A DNA stretch of 64,000 bases, taken from assembly GCA_028023455.1 (NCBI GenBank), contig JAQFVV010006221.1:6245011-6309010 (forward strand), in the 5' to 3' direction. Made by a program: the position numbers and the translations under genes. The DNA is from Epiperipatus broadwayi (Eukaryota > Onychophora > Udeonychophora > Euonychophora > Peripatidae). Below the pieces are notes generated by a model, which did not search any database, had not been told where the DNA came from, and worked only from the letters and a program-made list of their open reading frames with translations. Below are positions 23,235 through 35,733 of the stretch, piece after piece (the first letter of the stretch is position 1; each line of letters starts with the position of its first letter).

Positions 23235-24621
23235 TATAACGTTTTCCATTTTGCTAGACCTCTACACGCTAATATAAACTGCGCGTGAGTTGATCAAGCT
23301 ATGTCAAAAAAGAAGAGTTATATTTCTATTCTAAAAACATAGCTATATTTCCTGATCAACTCGGCCTATTAATTGTTGAGAATTGTGCTATTGACGAAAT
23401 CAGCTTTTAATTTATTTAATCTGGGCACCAGAATTCCTAAGAATTCGCTGAAATCACCATATAACATCTCACAAATAAAAAAAAAATACTTTTAAGCTAA
23501 TCGGTATTACATCATACCGTAACGAGAATTATTTTTTTAAGATTATTATTCCTGGGCTTATTCAAACATATTGGCAAAAGGTAAATTCTGTTTTAAATCT
23601 TATTAAACTAATAATAAATTTAATACTAAAAAAATAATAACTTTATTATTAATAACGCACAATGAAAAAGATTGATAAAAGTAAAATCTCTTTTATTCTA
23701 ACAAACGGAAATATTTAACGTTAAATTGTTAATTAAACTGGAGAGAACACACACTAATTCGGATATAAATCAATTAATAAAAAAAACAATTTCACAATTA
23801 CAGTTCACTTCCAAATTTCTTCTAGAAAGTTCCTAAAATGAATGTCCCTTGCACAAGAAAATTAATGTCTCTATCGGGATTGTTTAAACATATTTTTAAA
23901 AATTGTTTGCAAACGTTTAATTTTGTCACAATCGGGAATAATGAATCATAGCTTACCGGTAAGTTTTGTGAATTCATGAAGATTGTAGCTTACTATGCAT
24001 AGTTTTTTGGGTTAGAATTGAGCTCGGCCTTTGATTATTAGTTGATCTTGTAGTCTGTTCCGAAAGCTAGTCGCAGAGGCTTTTCTAGTATCCATCTTCT
24101 TAATGATGTCAGCTAAAGCCCCGGTCTACTCCCGCATGAAGGATTATTTCATCGTGAAGTGGTCTTGGATTTAATAATCCAAAACCAGCCAAAGGAAAAA
24201 CAGAAAAACAAGACGTTCTTCAAACTGATCTCTGCCTTTTATACTCTCTAGAGGCCCAGTTTTCCGACTTCTGCGCATATCTTTTGTTTGTCAAAATATC
24301 CGTTGATAATCTTATATATTCTTTACAAAATTTATGTTACAAAGTCTCTATTTTTTTTCAGCATAATTCTGCCATCTTTAATTAGTTGAAATATTTTTAC
24401 TTTCTCTTATCTAGATTGGTAATTTGTGTCTTTTGTTCTCTCCAATTCTAACTTTTATTTCTAATTACATAAAAAAAAAACGAAAGAATAATTTAACTTT
24501 CATTGTACGTTATTTTTTTTTTAAAAAAAAAATTAGTCAAAAAAAAAATCTAAATTTACTTTTATTTTTTAGCTTTTACCAAATGCCAATATATTTGCAA
24601 CGTATATAAATAAACGTTACA
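23235..24621 (-). repeat. Long terminal repeat (3' LTR by orientation)
   Basis: On the minus strand it begins TGTAACGTTTATTTATATAC and ends in AACGTTATA, so the ends are short inverted repeats with a TG...TA border. A TATAAAAGGC box lies at 24236-24243 in the same orientation. It differs from the other LTR at few positions, mostly transitions and largely at CpG. Confidence 0.85.
24236..24243 (-). promoter_or_regulatory. Putative TATA box of the LTR
   Basis: TATAAAAG followed by GCAGAG, minus strand, agrees with the direction given by the primer-binding site. The same box is at 26368-26375 in the other LTR, which would be the one driving element transcription. Confidence 0.5.
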
Positions 24622-25348
24622 ATACCACCAGTGCCAGGAGATGAGAATAAAATAGGGGTTTACACTAATTTTATTCTTAAGTTTTTTAAATTCATATTCG
24701 TGTTGTTGTTGTTGTTGTTTTTTTTTGTAGCAGTAGCGTGCTGATATATTCTGTAGACTCATTCAACAAGTGACGTTCAGCTTTAACACCCACTTTTAGG
24801 TCTAACACGGCGGGAATGGAAAATATTTCAACATTCATCTGTGTCCTTTCCGTTTTAATGTAATATTAAAGATAAGAAGCCCAAGTTATAAGCACTAACA
24901 AGCGTTGCTCATCATTTTGAGTCTTACAGGCTCATGGCAACTTGGTCCGCCTTCCCCTTTATTGGGATCCCTGCTAGAAATAGTCTGATGGGCATATAAA
25001 GGTGGTCTTATGTTAATATACTGTGTACTAGGACTCGGGGCTATGTTTTTCCCCTCTTCAGTAACCGCCTACCTGGTCAAATACTTGTGACTTACGTCTA
25101 CATCAGCCACGATCGTGTTTTTTTTTTAGTCATATCAAAAAAAATATACATACATTTTTTTTCTTTCTGGAAGTCATATTAAAAAAATATTTTTTATATT
25201 TTAATAATCAGGGTTTAATTAGTTAGTTAGTTTTTATAATTTTTTTAAAAAAATTACTAGTTATTTTCCGGCTGTGAGTTTCTTTGGGTCATCGTTGTAA
25301 CGTTCTTTATCATTACAACTTATCTCAGGTTGTAGTTGTTAAATCGAA

Positions 25349-25366
25349 GCCCCATGTTGGGCACCA
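25349..25366 (-). other. Primer-binding site of the LTR element
   Basis: The 18 nt TGGTGCCCAACATGGGGC start with TGG, complementary to a tRNA 3' CCA end, and lie one base inside the LTR. The sequence is close to the TGGCGCCCAAC type used by many Gypsy/retrovirus-like elements. The priming tRNA was not identified. Confidence 0.8.
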
Positions 25367-25367
25367 T

Positions 25368-26749
25368 TATAATGTTTTCCATTTTGCTAGACCTCTACAT
25401 GCTAATATAAACTGCGCGTGAGTTGATCAAGCCATGTCAAAAAAGAAGAGTTATATTTCTATTCTAAAAACATAGCTATATTTCCTGATCAACTCAGCCT
25501 ATTAATTGTTGAGAATTGTGCTATTGATGAAATCAGCTTTTAATTTATTTAATCTGGGCGCCAGAATTCCTAAGAATTCGCTGAAATCGCCATATAACAT
25601 CTCACAAATAAAAAAAAATACTTTTAAGCTAATCGGTATTACATCATACCGTAACGAGAATTATTTTTTTAAGATTATTATTCCTGGGCTTATTCAAACA
25701 TATTGGCAAAAGGTAAATTCCATTTTAAATCTTATTAAACTAATAATAAATTTAATACTAAAAAAATAATAACTTTATTATTAATAACGCACAATGAAAA
25801 AGATTGATAAAAGTAAAATCTCTTTTATTCTAACAAACGGAAATATTTAACGTTAAATTGTTAATTAAACTGGAGAGAACACACACTAATTCGGATATAA
25901 ATCAATTAATAAAAAAAACAATTTCACAATTACAGTTCACTTCCAAATTTCTTCTAGAAAGTTCCTAAAATGAATGTCCCTTGCACAAGAAAATTAATGT
26001 CTCTATCGGGATTGTTTAAACATATTTTTAAAAATTGTTTGCAAACATTTAATTTTGTCACAATCGGGAATAATGAATCATAGCTTACCGGTAAGTTTTG
26101 TGAATTCATGAAGATTGTAGCTTACTATGCATAGTTTTTTGGGTTAGAATTGAGCTCAGCCTTTGATTATTAGTTGATCTTGTAGTCTGTTCCGAAAGCT
26201 AGTCGCAGAGGCTTTTCTAGTATCCATCTTCTTAATGATGTCAGCTAAAGCCCCGGTCTACTCCTGCATGAAGGATTATTTCATCGTGAAGTGGTCTTGG
26301 ATTTAATAATCCAAAACCAGCCAAAGGAAAAACAGAAAAACAAGACATTCTTCAAACTGATCTCTGCCTTTTATACTCTCTAGAGGCCCAGTTTTCCGAC
26401 TTCTGCGCATATCTTTTGTTTGTCAAAATATCCGTTGATAATCTTATATATTCTTTACAAAATTTATGTTACAAAGTCTCTATTTTTTTTTCAGCATAAT
26501 TCTGCCATATTTAATTAGTTGAAATATTTTTACTTTCTCTTATCTAGATTGGTAATTTGTGTCTTTTGTTCTCTCCAATTCTAACTTTTATTTCTAATTA
26601 CATAAAAAAAAACGAAAGAATAATTTAACTTTCATTGTACGTTATTTTTTTAAAAAAAAATTAGTCAAAAAAAAAATCTAAATTTACTTTTATTTTTTAG
26701 CTTTTACCAAATGCCAATATATTTGCAACGTATATAAATAAACGTTACA
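25368..26749 (-). repeat. Long terminal repeat (5' LTR by orientation)
   Basis: This is the partner of 23235-24621 and adjoins the primer-binding site. The 87-codon open frame within it (25506-25769) is broken in the other LTR copy and is not considered a gene. Confidence 0.85.
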
Positions 26750-29579
26750 ATATATATTCAAATCGCCATCCCAAACATTATTATATCTTTATTTATATGA
26801 ATTTGAAAAGAATTGGGGAAGTGTGGAGGTGTTTATTATATCTATAAAGATATTACATACGGGCCAGAGAAAGGTGAATAACTCCGTGTGTGTAAATTTT
26901 AAAAATCAGATATATTAATCTTTAACTGAGATTTAAAGTTTATATCTGTGCTAGAGATAATCTCTGGTTTCGAAAATGATTGGTAATAATCATTAGTGTA
27001 TTTATCTGAAATGGATGGCGTCAAAGTTGTATGTGGAGGGAATTTGACAATGGTAAATGAAAATGTAACAATTTCTGCATTGCCTTCATAAGTTCAGACT
27101 TATATTTATCCATAGAGGGTGGGTGTTGCTGAAATATAATATTCTACAGAGTGATTTGAATATTTTTTATTTAATTTTCAACTAGCGATATGCACTAGAA
27201 TATTTTCATATATATGTATATGTAGAAAAATATTTATACGAATACTTTTTCATATTAAGAAGTACATATTTAATAATCATATGTACGATAGATACTTTTT
27301 GCACTTTCTTATAAGGTACTTGGCATCCACCTTACGTAATTATATTTTACTAGTTTTTTTATTTATAGATGGCGTTACTGAGGAGGCATGTCAGCTGATG
27401 ATACAACTTCTTTGTAACTAAGGCTTTAATCCTAGACCCTTGAACTTCGCTGTTTTCTTTCAGGAGTTAGCAAGTGCATAACTTCTAAAAGAATTTTTAG
27501 TTTAAATATTAGCTAAATGGGAAATGCATTAAATCATATACCAATATATATAGAAATATTATACAAGTATATTGATATAAAATACAAATCTCACCTATTT
27601 TTTCCTCACACTTATATACGTATTTTATGTTTGATTTTTATATAAATAAATATTTTAATTCAGCATTTATAATGATAAATGGTAATGGTTATGCACAGTA
27701 ATAAGTATTTTTTTTTAAAAAAAATGTTGGATTTTAATTTCTAATTATATCTGATCTATATTTATAATTTATTATTATTGCTGTGACATATTAATTTTAT
27801 GTTGCAAAAGAAGTTGGTTAAAGATATTATTGTCACATTATTTATTATGTTAGGTACTGAATGTGAATAATGAAAGTCATGATTGGATACAAGTAGATGT
27901 AGACTCTTAATAGTGGAAGAAACACACACAATTGTTACGTATATTTGCTGTTGTTGCCACATTTATTGCTAACAAATAGAAAAGATCTGAAAGCATTGTG
28001 ATGATAAAGACAATAACCAGCTTTGAGATATGGTAAAGGTCATTGTCACTTTTTTCTCTGTTGGATCATTTATTAGAATCAAAGTTTTAACAACTAAAAT
28101 ATTTGTTGCAGGTTGACATAGAGCAAAATTGCAATAGAAACTCTGGGAAAAATTCTTAAATGTAGGAAATATCTTTTTAAATGAATATCGGAATTGTTCA
28201 AACCATAATATTGCTTGAACATTGGACTTTTAAGAGTGTGTAGAAAAAGCATCATTGCTTTTGGACTTTGGAAGAGATGTATTCTTTTGAGAACATTGCA
28301 GAAAGCAAGAAAAACAGTTAAATGGATATTTGATCAGATTAGACTTGAAGTAAATCAGATTGAAAGTACCATCTTTAACTTATGAGATAATCTACTTTAT
28401 TATAAAAGTGTATAATGTCTTGTAAGATTTATAATGAAAGAAAAAGTGGAACCACAACACAGGTGAACTTCCAATATAATGAAGATGCCAATGCATAAGA
28501 CTACCAGGAGATTTGACTGACATGACAACATTTAATAATAATATATAATTGATGCATAGTTATTTGTATGTGTTTATTTAATTGCTTACTATATAACTGG
28601 TTATTAATGTTATTTACACTTGTAATCATTGTTATATTACGATTGACAGTTTGTAACAGTATAATTGTTTGTTCAAAAATAATTTTTTTTAAACTTTAAT
28701 TTAATTATCAAAAAATTTACATGGATTTTCTGCTGAAGCTGAAGGACAGGGAATGAAAAAAAAAGTAATTTAAAAGAATCAAATGGCTTTATTTCTGAGG
28801 AGGTCATGAGAAATTTGAGGGCTGGAAGTGCTTTACCACTGTACTAATCAGCACAGGCCAAAACAAACAATTAAATGGCCTTATTGCTCAGGAATTCATA
28901 AGAACTTTGGGCACTTGAAGTGTTAGAACTGAAATTCAGGATATGTATATATTCATTTGTCACATATAATAGATATAGTCATTCGGAAGTAGAAAAATTT
29001 AAGAATTGGGCAAAGAGCAATGGAAAAAAGGATGATAAAGGTGATAAAAATATAGAAAACTTTGGCTCAGATGAATGAATAGATGCAAAAAAAAAAAAAA
29101 GAAAGGGAGAAAATGGATGTGACTCATCGCGATATGATAAGAGCATAGGCTATTAAATGAACATAATTTGGTGACCATATAAAAAGGATGTAAATATTAT
29201 ATGGTGATGAGTTAAAAAACTATGCTGAACACTCATCACAGACAATAGTGTAACGTGGAGATAAAAGGAAGTATTTAAGAAAGACTTTTATCTAACAGTT
29301 GAAGAGTTGTGGATATCTACAAGCCCAATTATGGTAATAGCAATAATGACTAATTTTCCATAATGTAATAAAATCATTTATATTAAAACGCATACATACA
29401 TATATAATATGTAGGTAAAAAGATATCTATACACTATATAGATGTATGTGTGGCAGATTATTTTAAGAAGTGGATGATACAATAAGTTTTAGAATATATA
29501 AGAATTATATATAGTGCATATAGTTTAATTTTTTAATATTTAGGGTGTTATGTGTATATGTGCACACATCACGCATAGA
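26750..29579. other. AT-rich stretch without recognised gene
   Basis: No exon is supported. An imperfect two-copy tandem repeat lies at 28781-28930 (period about 93 bp). Confidence 0.4.
28781..28930. repeat. Imperfect tandem duplication, period about 93 bp
   Basis: AAATGGCTTTATTTCTGAGG at 28781 and AAATGGCCTTATTGCTCAGG at 28874 head two diverged copies that continue with similar sequence for about 50 bp. Confidence 0.6.
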
Positions 29580-29600
29580 GAGGTAAATATGAATGAAACA

Positions 29601-29606
29601 TTTATT
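29601..29606 (-). terminator. Polyadenylation signal AATAAA
   Basis: AATAAA on the minus strand lies 134 nt downstream of the stop codon of the exon at 29740-29844. Cleavage would be expected near 29575-29590. Confidence 0.6.
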
Positions 29607-29739
29607 TGTTTAAATTTCGATTTCAAAGAACTCTTTTTGTATTCTGGTGAGGTCTTGTGTGTTCTTCCTCTTCAGTGATCCTTTAAATCAGACATCCTTA
29701 ACACTTGATCAGTCACATATCTGGTTGTAATCCAGTAAA

Positions 29740-29844
29740 CTATCTCAGTTCACTAGAAATGGCCACCAAGCTGTCACCAAGATTTTCTAAATGACCCTTG
29801 CAGTTGTCAAAACTTTTGATCATCGTGTCACAGCTGCAGTGTGC
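29740..29844 (-). CDS. Last coding exon of an unidentified gene
   Basis: On the minus strand the acceptor TTGTTTTATTAACCAG ends at 29845, and an open frame of 34 codons follows, ending in TAG at 29742-29740. It reads AHCSCDTMIKSFDNCKGHLE then NLGDSLVAISSELR. The composition is balanced with two alternative frames closed, and a 3' untranslated region with AATAAA follows. The hydrophobic spacing could form a short C-terminal helix or coiled coil. No family is recognised; small coiled-coil subunits would be one place to look. Upstream exons lie at higher coordinates and were not identified, so the gene may be large or start outside the window. Confidence 0.68.
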   Translation of the reverse strand, partial: AHCSCDTMIKSFDNCKGHLENLGDSLVAISSELR

Positions 29845-29849
29845 CTGGT

Positions 29850-31320
29850 TAATAAAACAAAAGACAAACATTTCATTTATGAACAGAATGCAAATATGCT
29901 CATTAACTAAGAAGAAAAAAAAGAAAGTTTTTTTTAATTGCTAATTAACTATTTCAAAAAATGTACAGATTTTTCTTTTTCAAAGTGGAATATTAATAAG
30001 TGTTGAAGTAATTTATATATGTATAAAGAGGTTTTGGTAAATGTTTTTATTGATTCTAAACAATTGCTACCAGAAAGAGTACAAATTTACACTTCTTTGA
30101 TTATTTAAATATATTTATCAGCGTATATTAGAACAATGCGAAATTGATAAACGTTTGCAATATATACGTCTCTACACACGCACATCCATGTATAATATAT
30201 ATAAATATCGCCAATGGTTTTTAGAGGTTTTATTTGTTTTTCTTTTATTAACATTAATTATAACCAAATATCTTAATTATATGAATGGTCATCTTTTTTT
30301 TTAAAAAAAATATTTTTCTTATGTAAGAATTCTATTTGAAAGTAAAGAGTTTAAAAAAATCTACTGCTTCAATGATAGTAAATGAAAATAGATGAAGTGT
30401 ATTAAAATTTACTTGCGTGAGATATTTTAAAATAATTACGCAACCGTATGTCTTAGAGATTTTTGTTGTTGAAGAAAATGTATTGAAATGGTTAAAGAAA
30501 AAGAATGGAAAAACACTATAATGAGTGCAATTCAGTTATGATTACTTAAATTATTAGCATCGGCATTACTCATTAAGTCGTGTAATAGTTGTACAGAAAA
30601 TAATGAAGAGATAAAAGTTTTGCATTCTGGAAGTCGAAATCATAATAATGTAGACATTATTTTATGTCCGAGAATTGAATATAGTTTTTTTTATAAGTAA
30701 ATGACAGGTTTATAGTTCTTTAGATTTAAGGTATTTCCGGGAAATCTTTTAGTTATTTAGGTATATATACCTGTCAGTAATTACATGCATGGAAAAATTG
30801 AAAGTAGTAATATAATTAATACTGTTATTACTAATAGTTGTAACAATAAGTGATAATTATAGTAATGTGTAGTAGGACAGGTAGAGATTATAATACTATT
30901 GAATATGTAGGTTAGATATATGACAAAGATTGATAAATTGTATAAAGAAATTTATATAATAATACAGAACGAACCGTTTAAAAATTACAAAAGGATTTAA
31001 ACATGGAAAGCTTTTTGATAACACGAATAAATTTTAATTAGGTTATGTTTTGATTCAAAATAGGTTTGGAACAATATTAAGAGTGCATATCACCAAATAG
31101 TGGGGATAGAATTGGGATTATTATTACCATTATTATCATAATTATCATTATTATTATTTTTTAAAAACTTAAATAAGAAAGAAATAAGAAAATGTTTTAC
31201 AATTGTGAAATAAGATAATCTTAAATAATAGGCTAATTGATAAAGTAAATAAAGACATATGAGGATTATTTAATATATCAATCACACAGTTCTTCTTTCC
31301 AAAATAGTTCATAAATATCC
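29850..31320. other. Non-coding stretch, possibly intronic
   Basis: If the exon at 29740-29844 is right, this is intron of that gene. No further exon with both splice sites and an open frame was found. Confidence 0.35.
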
Positions 31321-31692
31321 AATATAGAAATAAAACAAACAAACTCCTTTTTAAAACTTGCTTTTTATATGACTGTAATGATGATAAAGAAATCCAACAT
31401 TTCAACTATTTCATATAGTCTTTTTCAAGGTACACTAAAATAAAATATATATAATAATAAATATCACATATTCCAAAAAAATAAAAAAAATATTAAATTC
31501 GACTATTTCATATTTAATATTTCATATTTAATTTTTTTTTTTGGAATATATATTTATTATTATATATATTTTATTTTAGTATACCTTGAAAAAGACTATG
31601 AAATAGTCGAAATATTGGATTTCTTTATCATCATTATAGATATACAAAAAGCAAGTTTTAAAAAGGGTTTCGTTTGTTTTATTTTTATATAA
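31321..31692. mobile_element. Palindromic MITE-like element
   Basis: Arms of about 150 bp (31321-31482 and 31545-31692) are near-perfect reverse complements. They share AAAACTTGCTTTTT, GATGATAAAGAAATCCAA and a GACTATGAAATAGTC hairpin followed by GAAAT. The last motif is reminiscent of stem II plus GAAA of a hammerhead, but the CUGANGA core is absent. A diverged relative of the hairpin block lies at 33717-33755. Confidence 0.8.
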
Positions 31693-34640
31693 GGATTATT
31701 CAAGAAAAATTTTAAAAGATGTTTTACTAAAGACTGTAGGTTACAATAAAAAGTTTGGGTTAATAATGTGACAGTGTAGAAAATAATAGATTGAAGAAAT
31801 TGGAAAGACAGAAATTCTTTGAATGTAGAATATATAAGACTTACAACATATAATATAATTAAATGTTTAGTTGCTATGGAGGCTATGATGTTTGAGCACT
31901 AAAATGATTAAGTTAAGTTTTGATCCAGAAACTTTATTTCTTGAGTACATCACACTAATAAGATATTAAGCAGGTAAAATTAGGAGAGAAATGTGGAATA
32001 ATAAAGGAATTACAAAAAAAAAAAAAAAAGTTAACTTTTGATTTAATATATAATAAAATAAAACAGTTTGTATGGGAAATAAAACGGTTTGTATAGGAAA
32101 AGCAAGATCATAGAAATGAAATAGGATAGAAAATAGAATTGTAAATTATTGGGGGGGGGGGAGTAGATGAAAGGAGAAGATGTAAAAATATGCATGTAAT
32201 TTTATATGATACAAATAACAAACTTTTATCTTAAGCGAATAAGAAAATTATGTAGATAATAATAAAATAGATTGTGTAATAAAAAAGGCATTGTAAAATC
32301 ACTAAATGAGATTAAAATTCCAAAGCACAAGAAATTAATAGGGCTCCATTTGAATTATTGAAGACTATAAGAGAAAGGGTTTGTAATGTAATTTATGATT
32401 TAGAAATGTGGCTAGTAGTTTATTTGTTTGTTTGTTTTAACAATTGTGATTTTGCAAAATAGGATCTAAATCCATAACATGTGAAAATCCTTGAAAGAAT
32501 TAGCTTAATTTCACCAAGTGGCTTAGATAGACAGTTCTAAATAGATTAATTTTTAATGATTAAAATGTTAATGTTTGGATTTTAAAAAAAAAAGAGATTA
32601 ATATATTTTTTGTTATTGATCTTGAACGATCATTTAATAAAATGATTTGTGTTAATTTATTACATCTTGAAAAGGACTTGATAGAAACATGTATATTGTA
32701 TGGAAACATGTTTACCTATTATTATAAAGCACTGAAAATCTTGAAATTGTTAGATCAGAAGTTTAACTCCAATAATGCACTATTACTTTAAATATTATAA
32801 ATCTCCACACACGTCAGTAAGAGTTTAAAAAACTTAAGTGAATCACTTAAGTTTAGAGTGCATTTCTATAAATACACCAATACAATAATAAAAGCTGTAA
32901 TAGCAAAACCTTATGGAGTGAGCGTTAGGATTTTGTCCTATTTCAAATTTTAAGATCCTCAAGAGAAATCAAAATTGCAAACTTTTTTTGTTAACTATGT
33001 TCATATATTTTTATGTATATATATTAGAAAGTAAAATATATATATAAAATAATATAGCAAGACTAAAAACATTGTTATACATGATAATATCCAATTTATT
33101 ATTTTTATATGTTCGTAAGTGCATGAATATATATATATATGCATTATGTATCAATGTGTATGGAGCTAATTATATTTTATTTATATAAAAATTAACTACG
33201 ATATAAATCATACTTAAATTTGGATTTAAAGAGAAATTAGAGATTAATGGATGATGTGATATGTATATAAATATTTGAAATATAGGCACTCATTGCATTC
33301 CTGAAGCCTAATTGTAAATATAGGGGATTTGAACTCAGATTTTCTGGCATCTTTCAACTATCCAAACTATCTCATACCACCGATACACATGACCACATAC
33401 ATATGTGTATCGGTAGTATGAGATAGTATGGATAGTTGAAGGGTGCTTGAAAATCTGAGTTCAAATCCCTATATTTACATAATATATATGTAATCCATTC
33501 ATAGAGCAGTCAATCTATTAAAATTATCAGAATATATATATATAAGAATATCTGTCTATATATGTGTCCATATATATGCATTCATATATTACACAATAAT
33601 TATTTATATGTTTAATTAATAATTTAAAAGACATAGATATGGAATATAAATATTTTTTTAAGTGTATGATAAAATTATAAATTATATAAAATTTAAATAT
33701 TATATTGACGTTATAGCCTGAAAAGGATTGCTACATAGTTGAAATTTTATAAGAATAAAAACAATAATAAAAAAGCATTAAGTATAAAATTGTAATGTTT
33801 AAGTTAATATAAACTTAAATTTTTAAAGGTAATTGAAAAGCTATATAAAATTAATTCTGAATAGCAATACTATTTGATTAAGATTAATTAAAACTATTTG
33901 GACAGTGTAAAAGTAAAGTATTTTTAACATCTGTTAGATTGTTGAATGACAAGTTTGTTGTTTTGATTTTTTTATTTCTTTCTAGACAAATTTAGCACTT
34001 TTATTATCTTACAGCTGTTAAAGATAATATAATATGACTAAAGCATTTTCTATAGTAGAATCCACCCTACTAAGATTAGTGATGGGGAAGGAGTGGATAG
34101 TCATTTTTCAAACTGCACTGGAATGAGAGTCAGGTTAGAATTGTTTTAAAAAGTAAATATTTTATTCTTACCAAGACAGTCAATAAATAGTAAACAATCA
34201 TTAATCATTTTTTATAAGATTAGAAATTATACATTTCATGTATTTTTAGATATAGACTTTAATTAAAGGTAATGAAGTTCAAAATTATTTATAGTACATG
34301 TAGGATGAAATATAAGAGAGAAACAGTAATTATAATGAGCAGAAAGATATAAAAAAAAATACTAATATAATATTACATTAAGATGTACTAATATAATATA
34401 TTTAACCTACAATGGAGCCAAAAATATAAAAATAAAGGGGACACATTTACATATATTTTATTGTGTGTGGTTCACTCATTCATTTATTGAAAATATAATA
34501 CTGCACCATATTTTTATTGAAAATATAATACTGCACCATATTTTTATTTTTTTAAAACAAAATAAATAGTGAAATTTCAGACTTTTATCACTATTTTTTT
34601 TTTTTAAATGTAAAAATAAGCTTCATGATCATTTCTTGTG
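31693..34640. other. AT-rich stretch without recognised gene
   Basis: It contains the foldback element at 33313-33479 and a G10 homopolymer at 32152-32161. No exon is supported. Confidence 0.4.
33313..33479. mobile_element. Short family A-related foldback element
   Basis: Near-perfect inverted arms (33313-33390 and 33398-33479) start TGTAAATATAGGGGATTTGA and share ACTATCTCATAC and CGATACACATG with the family A element ends at 4071 and 16307. The ribozyme segment is missing, so this is an internally deleted derivative. Confidence 0.85.
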
Positions 34641-35635
34641 CTTACACAATAAAACAGTAGCAAACTCAATACAGTAGTGTCACCTAGTGCAAGCCATAGT
34701 AATCAATGGTTGCTAGAAGATTTGTGCATAATATGCCTACTCATTCAATATTCCTAGACCAGCAGCCGACAATCTTTTAGATATTGGGGATCACTAACAT
34801 AATTTTTAAAGGTATGAATTAATATAAGCATTGTTTTTATGCATTTAAGTTAGTATCAACATTAAATATGAAATTTTGTAAAACTTTTAGCATTATGCTT
34901 AGAAAATATTACATGAAATACTGCACATCAAATTCAGAAAAAATAATAAAGGAAAGAATAAAATGTATGTGTTTTCAACATAAATCTGAAATTTTATTAA
35001 TAAACACAATCACATATCACGCTCATTGATGGAAAAGTGGCTGTTTGAATATAGTAAAATGTATTTAATTTATGAATTTATGTTGGGTTTTTTTTGCACA
35101 GCATAAAATTAAAGTCATGTACATTGATACAGCATAGTTTCGCTATATATTAAATTAGTGAATTTTTGTAAAATCAAAAATGAATTTACAATAATTAAGT
35201 AGTTTTTTTTCTTTTTTAACTTGCTTACTGGATTGTTTATTGTTAATGTAAATAAGTTGATTATTATCTTCCAGGAGAAAAGAGATCATTAATATTATTG
35301 ATATACCATTGATTTTTTTAAAAATAAAACTACACTGTATGGTAGTTATGACTATCAAATTTATTTATTTATTTTCCCATTTTGTATCATGATTTTTTAT
35401 ATACTTAAAATAATGCTTTATTTTAAATAAAACTAAATATGGGCTGCTGAAGTATACTGTTATTTAAACACATCCTTGAAGAAAGTACCACTAACTCATT
35501 AATATTTTAGGTCAGAATTAAATGATTTTAACATATAAAAGAATTTAAAATTATTTAATATCTGTTATGAATCATAGTAATTGGATAATAAAATGTTAGA
35601 TAATTTAGTTTATACTGTAGCTAAGGTTTTCCTAG

Positions 35636-35733
35636 TTTTTTTTTTCCATATGTCAAAGCATTGACCAGGAAGCAAACCCGGGCCAGCTGCTTGGAAGGCA
35701 GCTATGCTAATCACTAGGCCACCAACACTTGAC
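35636..35733 (-). mobile_element. tRNA-derived SINE, copy 3
   Basis: It is the same family as 3597-3709, read on the minus strand, with a TGTCAAAGCATTGACC end block and an adjacent poly(T) on the plus strand. Flanking repeats AGGTTTTCCTAG (35624-35635) and AGGTTTTCATAG (35734-35745) match at 11 of 12 positions, a target duplication with one change. Confidence 0.82.

Larger units (their letters stand above)
23235..26749 (-). mobile_element. Non-autonomous LTR retrotransposon
   Basis: Two long terminal repeats (23235-24621 and 25368-26749) flank only about 746 bp. On the minus strand a primer-binding site TGGTGCCCAACATGGGGC (25366-25349) lies one base after the right-hand LTR, which sets the transcription direction. 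The interior has no reverse transcriptase, protease or integrase, so movement would need enzymes in trans (LARD/TRIM-like). A typical polypurine tract was not found next to the other LTR. Flanks carry ATATAT on both sides, a possible 4-6 bp target duplication in low-complexity DNA. Confidence 0.85.

Noticed and set aside
25506-25769. 87-codon open frame inside the right LTR
   Set aside because: Starts at a non-ATG codon and is not preserved in the left LTR copy; LTR sequence is not expected to code.
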